Shown: in pieces, positions 17,524 to 26,400 of the stretch | Position numbering within the stretch: the stretch's first letter is position 1 | Layout of the letters: each line of letters opens with the position of its first letter | Source: JASHPR01 sp963833885 | GTDB taxonomy: Bacteria; Actinomycetota; Actinomycetes; Streptosporangiales; Streptosporangiaceae | Direction of reading: 5' to 3' | DNA length: 64,000 nucleotides | NCBI GenBank assembly: GCA_963833885.1 | Contig: CAWHZU010000019.1 | Span: 434,001-498,000 of the forward strand | Notes under the pieces: generated by a model | The model's database searches: none | What the model was told of the DNA's origin: nothing | What the model saw: only the letters and a program-made list of their open reading frames with translations | Translations under genes and position numbers: made by a program

Positions 17524-19653
17524 CTACGGCGAAGTGCGGCCGAGCGCGCCTTCGAGAAACGCGAGCCGGTCGGCGGCCTCGGCTATGGCCTTGGCGGTTG
17601 GTTTCCCGGCGGAGCTGTGCCCGGCCGATGTTTCCACCCGCAGCAGGATCGGCGCGTCGCCCCGCTGCGCGGCCTGCAGCGCGGCGGCGAACTTGTACGA
17701 GTGGCCGGGCACCACGCGGTCGTCGTGGTCTCCGCAGGTGAGCAGCGTCGGAGGGTAGGCCGCCGGGCGGACGTTGTGCAGCGGCGAGTACCCGCGCACC
17801 CACCGGTACTCGTCCGGGTCGTCCGGGTCCCCGTATTCGCTGCGCCAGATCCAGCCGACCGTGAACCGGTGGTAGCGGAGCATGTCGAAGACTCCGGCGT
17901 CCGCGATGGCCGCGCCGAACAGCTCCGGGTGCTGGGTCAGGCAGGCGCCGACCAGCAAGCCGCCGTTGGAGCCGCCGTTGATGGCGATGCGGGCCGCCGC
18001 CGACCAGCCGGAGCCGGCCAGCCAGCGGGCGCAGGCGCAGAAGTCGTCGAAGGTGTTCTGCTTGGCGGCGCGTCTGCCCGCGTCATGCCAGGTCCGGCCG
18101 TACTCGCCGCCACCGCGCAGGCAGGCGACCGCGAGCATCCCGCCGCGTTCCAGCCAGACCGCCCAGGTGGGCGAGAACGACGGGGTGGTGCTGACCGCGA
18201 CGCCTCCGTAGCCGCACAGCAGCACCGGGACGTCGCCGCTGCGGGCCAGGCCGCGCCGGCGGGTGAGGAACATGGGCAGCGCGGTGCCGTCGGGCGAGGT
18301 GACGCTGACGCGCTCGGTGATGAACTCGCGCTGGTCCAGCCCGCCGGGCGGGGCGTGCACCACGGCGGTCTCGCCAGAGCGCAGGTCATGCCGGTACAGC
18401 ACCGCCGGCGAGGTGAACGACACCATCTCGAAGTAGATGATGTCGCTGTCCGGCCGGCCGTCGATGAGCTCGTGATCGAGCTGGTTGCCGCCAAGGGTGC
18501 TCATGGCCGGCAGCGGGATGTCGCGCACGAACGTGCCGTCGAGCTCGGCCACCCGCAGCAGCGAGCAGGCGTCGCGCAGGTAGTGGCAGACCAGCCGGCC
18601 GCCGAAGAAGTGCGCCTCGAGCAGCGTCTCATCGGCCTCGGGGAGCACCTCGCGCCAGTGCTGGCGGCCGGGGCGCTCCAGGTCGACGGCGACGATCCGG
18701 CGCCGGTCTGCCCCGTCGTCCGTGAGCAGGTAGAACGTGGTCCCCTCGCTGGTGACCACCTCGGCCAGGTCGCCGCTGTCCGGTACCAGGACCCGCCAGC
18801 CCGCCTGCCGCTGGCCGAGGTCGAGGACCTGCAGTTCGGCCCCGGGACCGATGCCCCGGCTGAGGGACACGACCAGGTAGCGGCCATCGGGAGTCACCGC
18901 GACCCCCGGGAAGATGGCCGTGTCGGCGGGGGTGAACACCGGCTCGTCGTCGCGCTGCGCGGTGCCCGGGCGGTGGAAGAAGATCCGCTTCCCGGCGCTC
19001 ACGTCCTGGTGCTCGCCGCCCGGCCGCGGCGGGTCCATCGCGGCGTAGTAGAAGCCCGAGCCGTCCTTCGCCCACTCGGCGTCCTCGGACTTGGACCACT
19101 CCAGGACGCCGGCCTCGTCGGCTCCCGACGCAACGTCACGCACGTGCCAGGTCAGCCAGTCTGATCCCGACGCGGCCGTGGCGTAGGCCACCTTTGCGCC
19201 GTCCGGGCTGACGCTGATCGCGCCCAGCGCGACCGTGCCGTCGTCGCTGAGCACGTTCGGGTCGATGAGCACGCGGCCCTCGCGGCGCGGCGCATCCATT
19301 ACGTAGAGGACCGGCTGGGCCTGCAGGCCCGAGTTCCGCGTCTGGAACCAGCGCCCGCCCCGCTCGAACAGTACCCCGAACCTGGCGTAATTCCATTGTT
19401 CGCCGAGCTGGGAGCGGATCTGCGCCCTGGCCGGCACCGCGGCGAGCCAGGCCTGCGTGTGCTCGTTCTGCTTGCTGACCCAGGCCGCGGTCTCGGGGTC
19501 GGCGGCCCGTTCCAGCCACCGGTACGGATCGGGTACGGCCTCGCCGTGGTGGCGATCGACGACTTCACCAGGCTGTGCCACAGCGGATTTACTGCGATTA
19601 ATGGTTGACGACTTTAGCGATTCTGGCATGCATTCCACAATGCCAGAACGCAT
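17524..19653 (-). CDS. Prolyl oligopeptidase family serine peptidase (S9A)
   Basis: A 709-aa two-domain serine peptidase: an N-terminal beta-propeller (about residues 75-430) and a C-terminal alpha/beta-hydrolase domain. The N-terminal HHGEAVPDPYRWLE motif is typical of S9A. The catalytic Ser is in GGSNGG (about residue 562), the Asp in CGDHDDRVVPGHS and the His in ETSAGHSSAGKP. No signal peptide is seen, so it should cleave short proline-containing peptides in the cytoplasm. The start may be 19653 or the ATG at 19629; an inverted repeat spans both, and TAGAAT (minus strand, 19667-19672) is a plausible -10 element leaving a very short leader. It is followed by the MFS gene. Confidence 0.88.
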   Translation of the reverse strand: MRSGIVECMPESLKSSTINRSKSAVAQPGEVVDRHHGEAVPDPYRWLERAADPETAAWVSKQNEHTQAWLAAVPARAQIRSQLGEQWNYARFGVLFERGGRWFQTRNSGLQAQPVLYVMDAPRREGRVLIDPNVLSDDGTVALGAISVSPDGAKVAYATAASGSDWLTWHVRDVASGADEAGVLEWSKSEDAEWAKDGSGFYYAAMDPPRPGGEHQDVSAGKRIFFHRPGTAQRDDEPVFTPADTAIFPGVAVTPDGRYLVVSLSRGIGPGAELQVLDLGQRQAGWRVLVPDSGDLAEVVTSEGTTFYLLTDDGADRRRIVAVDLERPGRQHWREVLPEADETLLEAHFFGGRLVCHYLRDACSLLRVAELDGTFVRDIPLPAMSTLGGNQLDHELIDGRPDSDIIYFEMVSFTSPAVLYRHDLRSGETAVVHAPPGGLDQREFITERVSVTSPDGTALPMFLTRRRGLARSGDVPVLLCGYGGVAVSTTPSFSPTWAVWLERGGMLAVACLRGGGEYGRTWHDAGRRAAKQNTFDDFCACARWLAGSGWSAAARIAINGGSNGGLLVGACLTQHPELFGAAIADAGVFDMLRYHRFTVGWIWRSEYGDPDDPDEYRWVRGYSPLHNVRPAAYPPTLLTCGDHDDRVVPGHSYKFAAALQAAQRGDAPILLRVETSAGHSSAGKPTAKAIAEAADRLAFLEGALGRTSP

Positions 19654-19728
19654 TCCGATAATGCAAATTCTAATTACCCTGGCCGTCCTTGGCCTATTTA
19701 TTTACTGCGGATATTTACCGCAGTAAAT
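19587..19728. promoter_or_regulatory. AT-rich regulatory region with palindromes
   Basis: This stretch is far more AT-rich than its surroundings. It holds an inverted repeat TTCTGGCAT-N10-ATGCCAGAA (19621-19648), a second inverted repeat ATTTACTGCGG-N7-CCGCAGTAAAT (19700-19728) and an extra half-site ATTTACTGCG at 19587-19596. These sites flank the prolyl oligopeptidase start and lie upstream of the recombinase-like gene, so they may be operators shared by divergent promoters. No regulator for them is identified. Confidence 0.55.
19640..19726 (+). CDS. Possible small hydrophobic peptide (28 aa)
   Basis: An ATG-started frame of 28 codons encodes a peptide with one membrane-spanning run (MQILITLAVLGLFIYCG) and ends inside the second palindrome. 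It uses AT-rich codons, including TTA, unlike every gene around it. No ribosome site is visible, and the region is probably regulatory, so this is a low-confidence call: it could be a chance frame, a leader peptide or a small membrane peptide. Confidence 0.2.
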   Translation: MPERIPIMQILITLAVLGLFIYCGYLPQ

Positions 19729-19804
19729 GCGCACGCGGGCGCGCGTTATCCTGAAAGCGGCCATGTACCGCCAGCCCGCAGCGGAGCCGGAACGGAGGCC
19801 TGCC

Positions 19805-20695
19805 ATGTGCCCGCGTCGTGAAACGGCAATCGCGCAGCGGCCAGGGACGCCGCCGGGACCGCGGCCGGTGGCCGCGCCGGTGGAGTACGCGGTGGCGGTG
19901 GACCGTTACCTTGCCGACGCCACGCTCGGCGAAGCGTCCCGCCGGGTCTACCGGATCTCGCTCACCGGCTGGGCCTGGGCCCTGGTCGGGCAGCGGGCAC
20001 CGCGCGGCACCGGCCGGCGTGGGGCAGCGCCGCCGGTCGTGCCGCTCGCCCTGCTGGACCGCGCGGAGGCCGGGCACAGGCTGGCTGCGGCGCTGGCCGA
20101 CCGCGGGGCGCAGGCCGACCCGCGCACGGTCAACCGGGAACTGTCCGCGCTGCGCAGCGCGGTCGGCTGGTGGCAGGACCAGGGGTGGATCAGCGGGGAT
20201 CCGACCGCCGGGCTGCGGCACCTGCCCGGCCAGGCGGCACCGGTGCCCGCGCTGACCGGCGGCCAGATCGCCGACCTGTTCCGGGTGCAGGCCACGCTGC
20301 GCGAGCACGCGTTCTGGCGGCTGCTCTACGACTCCGGCGCGCACGTGGATGAGGTGCTCGGCCTGGACGCCTGGCGCCTGGACCTGGTGCACGGCACCGC
20401 GCCGGCCGTCAGGCAGCCGCGCGGCTCGCACTGGATTCGCTGGCGGGCCAGCACCGGTGAGCTGCTCGGGCTGCTGCTCGCCGGCCGGAGCGCCGGCCCG
20501 GTATTCCTGACCGACCGGAAGGCACCGGCCCGGGCCGCGCGAGCGGACGTCTGCCCGTTCACCGGCCGGGCCCGGATGTCATACCGGCGGGCGGCGGAGA
20601 TCTTCGGCACCGCCACCCGCCCGCTCGATCCGGCCGGCCGGGGCTGGACCCTCGGCCAGCTGCGCCAGGCGGGCCTGGAGGCGCGCACCGGGTAA
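19805..20695 (+). CDS. Decayed tyrosine-recombinase-like protein
   Basis: A 296-aa protein resembling phage-type integrases. The N-terminal SAM-like core-binding domain (about residues 20-135, with VYRISLTGWAWAL and TVNRELSALRSAVGWW) is well kept, but the catalytic domain is damaged: the first catalytic Arg in the usual TGxRVSELL pattern is His (YDSGAHVDEVLGL), the HxLRH box reads GQLRQ, and the protein ends 10 residues later without the region carrying the second His and the nucleophilic Tyr. It cannot recombine DNA by the normal mechanism. The ATG at 19805 is chosen for its GGAGG site; an ATG at 19727 lies in frame. No att sites were found. Confidence 0.7.
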   Translation: MCPRRETAIAQRPGTPPGPRPVAAPVEYAVAVDRYLADATLGEASRRVYRISLTGWAWALVGQRAPRGTGRRGAAPPVVPLALLDRAEAGHRLAAALADRGAQADPRTVNRELSALRSAVGWWQDQGWISGDPTAGLRHLPGQAAPVPALTGGQIADLFRVQATLREHAFWRLLYDSGAHVDEVLGLDAWRLDLVHGTAPAVRQPRGSHWIRWRASTGELLGLLLAGRSAGPVFLTDRKAPARAARADVCPFTGRARMSYRRAAEIFGTATRPLDPAGRGWTLGQLRQAGLEARTG

Positions 20696-20727
20696 GCGTC
20701 TCGAGGCGGAGCACGGGCCGCCCGGGA

Positions 20728-21663
20728 TCACGACTCGTCGCGGAGCAGGTCAAGCGCGCGGGACAGGTCCGGGGCATACTCGCTGGTGAATTCCACCCGG
20801 TGGCCGTCCGCGGGATGGGCGAATCCCAGACGGACCGCGTGCAGCCACTGCCTGGTCAGGCCGAGCCGCGCGGCCAGCACCGGGTCGGCGCCGTACAGCC
20901 GGTCGCCGACGCAGGGATGCCGGATCGCGGCCATGTGCACCCGGATCTGGTGGGTGCGCCCGGTTTCCAGCACGACCTCGACCAGGCTGGCGGCCCGGAA
21001 CGCCTCGAGCGTGTCGTAGTGCGTGACGGACGGGCGTCCCCCGGTGACGACGGCGAATCTGCCGTCACCGGACGGGTGCCTGGCGATCGGCGCGTCCACC
21101 GTGCCGCGCAGCGGATCCGGGTGGCCCTGCACCAGGGCGTGGTAGATCTTGTCCACCTCGCGCTCCCGGAACGCCCGCTTCAGCGCGCTGTACGCGCGCT
21201 CGCTCTTGGCCACGACCATCAGCCCGGACGTGGCGGCGTCGAGCCGGTGCACGATGCCCTGGCGCTCGGCCGCGCCGCTGGTGGCGATCGTGTGACCGCC
21301 GGCGAGCAGCCCCTGCAGCACAGTCGGGCCGTTCCAGCCCGGCGTCGGGTGGGCTGCGACGCCCGGCGGCTTGTCCACGACCACGATGTCGTCGTCCTCG
21401 TACACGATGACCAGGCCGGGCACGGGCTCGGGACGCGGCGGCGCCGTAATCGGCGGGGGCGGCAGCGTCACGTCCAGCCACTCCCCGGCGGGGACCCGGT
21501 CCGATTTGGCCGCGGGCCGGCCGTTGACGAGTACCGACCCGTCGCTGATCAGCTCGGCCGCCCTGGCCCGGGACAAGCCGAACAGCCGGGCTAGTGCGGC
21601 GTCCAGGCGCTCACCGTCCAGCCCTTCAGGAACAGGCACCCGGCGCTGGCCGGACGTGGTCAT
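20728..21663 (-). CDS. rluD: 23S rRNA pseudouridine synthase, RluD family
   Basis: Converts uridines of 23S rRNA to pseudouridine. The 311-aa protein has an N-terminal S4 RNA-binding domain (about residues 12-70) and a RluA/RluD catalytic domain with the active-site Asp in GIVHRLDAATSGL and the downstream motif KIYHALV. Its ATG overlaps the lspA stop by 4 bp, so it is translationally coupled to lspA, the usual arrangement in actinomycetes. Confidence 0.9.
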   Translation of the reverse strand: MTTSGQRRVPVPEGLDGERLDAALARLFGLSRARAAELISDGSVLVNGRPAAKSDRVPAGEWLDVTLPPPPITAPPRPEPVPGLVIVYEDDDIVVVDKPPGVAAHPTPGWNGPTVLQGLLAGGHTIATSGAAERQGIVHRLDAATSGLMVVAKSERAYSALKRAFREREVDKIYHALVQGHPDPLRGTVDAPIARHPSGDGRFAVVTGGRPSVTHYDTLEAFRAASLVEVVLETGRTHQIRVHMAAIRHPCVGDRLYGADPVLAARLGLTRQWLHAVRLGFAHPADGHRVEFTSEYAPDLSRALDLLRDES

Positions 21664-22364
21664 CCGGCGCCGCCACCCGAGCCATGCCGGGTCCCGTCCA
21701 GCCGGCGTCCCTGCACCGCGAGCAGCACCATGAGCACGGCGCCACAGGTGATCGCCGAGTCGGCGAGGTTGAACACCGGCCAGTGCGGCAGCTGGATCCA
21801 GTCCACCACCCATCCGCGCAGCGGCCCGGGAGCGCGGAAGATCCGGTCGGTCAGGTTGCCTGTCGCCCCGCCGAGCAGCAGGCCCAGAGCTATCGCCCAG
21901 GGGAGGCTGTTTATCTGCCTGGCCGTGCGGACGATGAAAATGATCACCCCCACGGCGATCGCGGTGAACACGATCGTCGATGACGTCCCGCCGATGCCGA
22001 ACGCCGCCCCCGGATTGCGTGACTCACAGAGCGTCAGCGCCCCGCCGAGCAGCCGGACCGGCGGCGGCGACGGAACGAAGTTGCCAACCAGGCATTGCCG
22101 GTTGGAGAGGGTCGCGACCACGATCACCTTCGAGACGATGTCCGCTGCGAGCACGAAGACGGCCACGCCGAGCACGACGGCGAGCCGCGGACTCCGGTGC
22201 CGCGAGGTATTCAGCTGCAGCGCGCCCGGCTGCGCTCCATCCCGTTGCGCCCCGTCCGGATGCGCCGTGTCGGGGTGCCGGGCATCCGGGTGCCGGGCAT
22301 CCGGGTGCCGGGCATCCGGGTCTGGCGCATCCAGCAGTGGTGCGTCCATCGGTTGTCCATCCAT
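21660..22364 (-). CDS. lspA: Lipoprotein signal peptidase (signal peptidase II)
   Basis: Cleaves signal peptides of diacylglycerol-modified lipoproteins in the membrane. The two catalytic aspartates lie in GNLTDRIF and FNLADSAI, with four membrane segments between about residues 60 and 215. The N-terminal 50 residues are an unusual low-complexity region made from a 15-bp tandem repeat (PDARH units). The start is uncertain: ATG at 22364 is the first good candidate inside the gap after dksA/traR-like; the open frame extends into that gene. It may be read from the upstream gene's message, and rluD follows directly. Confidence 0.85.
   Translation of the reverse strand: MDGQPMDAPLLDAPDPDARHPDARHPDARHPDTAHPDGAQRDGAQPGALQLNTSRHRSPRLAVVLGVAVFVLAADIVSKVIVVATLSNRQCLVGNFVPSPPPVRLLGGALTLCESRNPGAAFGIGGTSSTIVFTAIAVGVIIFIVRTARQINSLPWAIALGLLLGGATGNLTDRIFRAPGPLRGWVVDWIQLPHWPVFNLADSAITCGAVLMVLLAVQGRRLDGTRHGSGGGAG
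22275..22334 (-). repeat. 15-bp tandem repeat in the lspA N-terminus
   Basis: Three perfect 15-bp units (GTGCCGGGCATCCGG on the plus strand, from 22275, 22290 and 22305) plus a degraded fourth encode repeated DARHP-type residues ahead of the first membrane segment of LspA. Confidence 0.85.
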
Positions 22365-22429
22365 CGGCGGCCCGTCCGTCTGCGAGGGCTCCTCGGGCGG
22401 CCGGTCAGGCCCGCCGGCCGCAGAGCCGG

Positions 22430-22849
22430 TCAGCGGCGCTCCTCGCGCTGCTTGCAGGATACGCACAGCACAGCGCGCGGGAATGCCTGCAGTCGCGCCT
22501 TTCCGATCGGCTCCCCACACGATTCGCAGGTGCCGTACGTGCCGTCGTCGATCCTGGCCAGGGCCCGCTCGGTCTGCATCAGGAGCTCGCGGGCGTTGTG
22601 GGTGAGCGCCAGCTCATGCTCGCGCTCGAACGTCTTCGCCCCCACGTCAGCCTGATCATCCCCGGCGTCGCCGACCGCGTCATCAAGCCGGGAGGCGATG
22701 TCCGATTCGGATCGCTCGATGTCGGCACGCAACCCCGCAGCCTCGGCGGCGAGCGCGTCGCGCACCTTGGCCAGCTCGGCCTCGGTCCAGCGCTTCTCCC
22801 CCTGCCGCACCGGAAGCGCGGCAGCGCCCGAACGCGCGGCAGCGGTCAT
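22430..22849 (-). CDS. TraR/DksA-type zinc-finger regulator
   Basis: A 139-aa protein with an N-terminal coiled-coil region (about residues 20-95) rich in Glu, Ala and Asp and a C-terminal C4 zinc finger CESCGEP...CVSC. DksA-like proteins bind the RNA polymerase secondary channel and modulate initiation; whether this member does is inferred. The ATG at 22849 follows GGGAGG at 7-nt spacing, which fixes the start. It is divergent from ileS and upstream of lspA-rluD. Confidence 0.88.
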   Translation of the reverse strand: MTAAARSGAAALPVRQGEKRWTEAELAKVRDALAAEAAGLRADIERSESDIASRLDDAVGDAGDDQADVGAKTFEREHELALTHNARELLMQTERALARIDDGTYGTCESCGEPIGKARLQAFPRAVLCVSCKQREERR

Positions 22850-23059
22850 TTTCCGGCCTCCCTCGGTGCAACTAGGTGATGATCTTCGTAGCGAGCAGTC
22901 ACGAGAGAATAAGTGCTTACCGGGGGCAATCGCAAACAAGCCCGCCGGCGGCTTGGCGGAAGCCCAGCCCGCGGCGGATAGGCGGCGGGCAGGTTAACGG
23001 ATACGGTAACCGGGCGGGCATCGGCTATCCTTGCATCCTGCACGGCATTGATGGGGACA

Positions 23060-23345
23060 GCTGCCGCTGCGGCGGCCAGGAGCGACCGGGGATGGTGCGA
23101 GCCCGGGGATACGCGCAGCGGACCAGATCACCCCGGAGCCGCCGGAAGAACGGCGCCTCGCTTCATCCACCTGACTGGGGTCGCGGGACACCTGCCGGCA
23201 GCGGCATCCGCCGCCCGGCCGGCCGAGGCTTAGTAGAACCGGCAGCAGAACCGAACCGAGAGGGTCGCGAAACGGGCCTGCAGGCACCGATCGCGGCCAA
23301 GGAGGGTGGTACCGCGGGGCAGCCGCCGGCGAGCCTCGTCCCTCC
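23060..23345 (+). promoter_or_regulatory. T-box riboswitch of ileS
   Basis: The leader contains the conserved T-box word AGGGTGGTACCGCG (23303-23316) and its closing partner CGTCCCT (23337-23343), which form the tRNA-stabilised structure. Stem I appears to be closed by GGCGGC (23071-23076) and GCCGCC (23138-23143); on its 3' side lies an ATC triplet followed by A (23127-23130), the expected isoleucine specifier. No terminator run precedes the gene; instead CCTCGTCCC (23334-23342) can pair with the ribosome site GGGAGAGG (23401-23408). Uncharged tRNA-Ile would therefore free the ribosome site. Ends of the element are approximate. Confidence 0.88.
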
Positions 23346-23417
23346 GGCGAAGCCGTACCGGCAGGGCCCCCGCGACCGGGGACCTGGCGGACGACAACCC
23401 GGGAGAGGCCGCCCACC

Positions 23418-26400
23418 ATGCCGCGCCCAGACGAGACCGAGGCAGGCGTCAGCCAGCCCATCGCTCCTTCAGCGTCCGCCACGCCCGAAAACCTCCCGTC
23501 GGCGGCGCTGCCGTTCCCCGAATTGCCTGCGGTCGTCGACCTGCCCGCGATCGAGCGCGAGATCCTCGCCCGCTGGCGTGACGGCCGGGTGTTCGAGCGG
23601 TCTCTGGACCAGACGTCGGCCGGGCAGCCATGGACGTTCTACGAGGGCCCGCCGACCGCGAACGGCATGCCCGGCGTGCACCACGTCGAGGCGCGGGTAT
23701 TCAAGGACCTGTTCCCGAGGTTCAAGACCATGCAGGGCTTCCACGTGCCACGGCAGGGTGGCTGGGACTGCCACGGCCTGCCGGTAGAGGTGGCCGTCGA
23801 GCAGGAACTCGGCGTGTCAGGGAAGAAGGAGATCGAGGCTTACGGCATCGCGGAGTTCAACGCGCGGTGCCGGGAGTCGGTGCTGCGGCACGTAGACGCG
23901 TTCGAGGCGCTCACCGAGCGGATGGGCTACTGGGTCGACCTGCAGCACGCCTACCGCACCATGGACCCGGACTACATCGAGTCGGTGTGGTGGTCGCTCA
24001 AGGTCGTCTTCGACGAGGGGCTGCTGATCCGGGACTACCGGATCACGCCGTACTGCCCACGCTGCGAGACCCCGCTGTCCGACCATGAGATGGGTCAGCC
24101 GGACGTGTACCGGACCGTGTCCGACCCGTCGGTCACCGTTCGCTTTCCGCTGCTGACCGTCCCCGAGGGGGCGAACCCGCAGCTCAACGGAGCAGACCTG
24201 CTGGTATGGACGACGACGCCGTGGACGCTGGTGTCCAACACCGCGGTCGCCGTTCACCCCGACGAGACCTACGCGATCGCCCGCAAGTCCGGCGACGGCG
24301 ACCGCGTGGTCGTCGCCGATTCGCTGTTCGGCCGGGTGCTCGGCGAGGGCTGGCACGTCCTGGCCAGGATCCGCGGGTCGGAGCTCGCCGGGGCCACCTA
24401 CAAGCCACCGTTCGACCTGGTGCACGTGCCCAACGCGCACGTGGTCGTCACCGGCTCGTTCGTGACCACCGAGGACGGCACGGGGCTCGTGCACCTGGCC
24501 CCCGCGTTCGGTGCGGACGACATGGAGACCGGCCGCGCCCACGGCCTGCCGGTGGTCAACCCGATCCGCACTGACGGTCACTTCGAGGACACCGTGCCGC
24601 TGGTCGGCGGGATGTTCTTCAAGGACGCGGACCCAACGCTGGTCAGCGACCTCGACGACCGGGGCCTGCTGTTCCGGTCTCAGCTCCACGAGCACAGCTA
24701 CCCGCACTGCTGGCGCTGCCACACGCCGCTGATGTACTACGCGCTGCCGTCCTGGTTCATCCGAACCACGGCGATCAAAGACAAGATGCTGGCCGAGAAC
24801 GAGAAGACCAACTGGCAGCCGCCGACGATCAAGCACGGCCGGTACGGCGAGTGGCTGCGCAACAACGTGGACTGGGCGCTGTCCCGGACCAGGTACTGGG
24901 GCACTCCGCTGCCGCTGTGGGTGTGCGGGCAAGACCACCTGACCTGCGTCGGCTCGCTCGCCGAGCTGTCTGAGCTGGCCGGCCGCGACCTCACCGAGCT
25001 TGACCCGCACCGGCCGTACGTGGACGAGGTCGTGATCACCTGCCGCGAATGCGGCGACGAAGCGCGCCGGGTGCCCGAGGTCATCGACGCCTGGTACGAC
25101 TCGGGGTCGATGCCGTTCGCGCGGCAGGGAGCGCCGCTGCGCAACGAGGACAAGTTCGAGCGCTCCTTCCCCGCGCAGTTCATCTGCGAGGCGATCGACC
25201 AGACCCGCGGCTGGTTCTACTCGCTGATGGCGGTCAGCACGCTGGTTTTCGGCCGCTCCTCCTACGAGAACGTCGTCTGCCTCGGCCTGGTCATCGACGA
25301 GCAGGGCCGCAAGATGAGCAAGCACCTGGGCAACGTCCTTGAGCCCATCCCGCTGATGAACGACCACGGCGCTGACGCGCTGCGCTGGTTCTTCGCGGCT
25401 TCGGGCTCGCCATGGTCCACCCGCCGGGTGGGGCACGCCACGCTCGAGGAGATCGTCCGCAAGATCCTGCTCACCTACTGGAACACCATGTCGTTTCTGG
25501 TCCTGTACGCCAACGCCGCGGCGGCGCAGGGTGCGACCTGGACCGCCGAGCGCGCAGCCGAGGCGCCGCCGGCCGCCGGACGGCCGGTTCTCGACCGGTG
25601 GCTGCTCAGCGAGCTGCACACGCTGGTGCGGGACGTCACGGCGGACTTCGAGGGTTTCGACTCGGCCACGGCGGGCCGTCGGATCGCCGGGTTCATCGAC
25701 GACATGTCCAACTGGTACGTCCGGCGGTCACGGCGCCGGTTCTGGGAGGGGCCCGGCACGCCCGACGGGGCCGCGGCCTTCGCCACGCTGCACGAATGCC
25801 TGGAGACGCTGACCAGGCTGATGGCCCCGATCACCCCGTTCCTGACCGAGTACGTCTGGGGCGTGCTGCGCACCGAGGGCTCGCCCAATTCGGTGCACCT
25901 GGCGTCGTGGCCCACGGCGGATCCCAGTCTGATCGACGGGCGCCTGTCGGCACAGATGGCGCTGGCCAGGCGCCTGGTCGAGCTCGGCCGCTCGGCCCGC
26001 GCCGCAGCTGTGGTGCGGGTCCGCCAGCCACTGGCCCGGGCGCTCATCGGGGCGGCGGGCTTCGAGGACCTGCCAGCCGACCTGGCTGCCCAGGTCGCCG
26101 ACGAGCTCAACGTCCACGAGCTCGACACGCTCGCGGCCGTCCCCGAGGGCCTGGTGGACTACACGGTGAAGCCGAACTACCGCGCGCTCGGCGGGCGCTT
26201 CGGCAAGGGGACCCCGGCCGTGGCCAAGGCGATCGAGGCCGCCGACGCGGCCGCGCTGGCCGCCGAGCTGCGGTCCGCAGGCAAGGCCACGGTCGAGGTC
26301 GACGGGTCGCGGGTGGGCCTCGGTCCCGATGACGTCATCGTCACTCAGGTCCCCCGGTCTGGCTGGGCGGTGGCGTCCGGGGGCGGCGAGACCGTCGCGC

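Noticed and set aside
19805..20695. Active integrative element with attachment sites
   Set aside because: The recombinase-like protein lacks catalytic residues and no direct repeats or tRNA target were found at the edges of the block.
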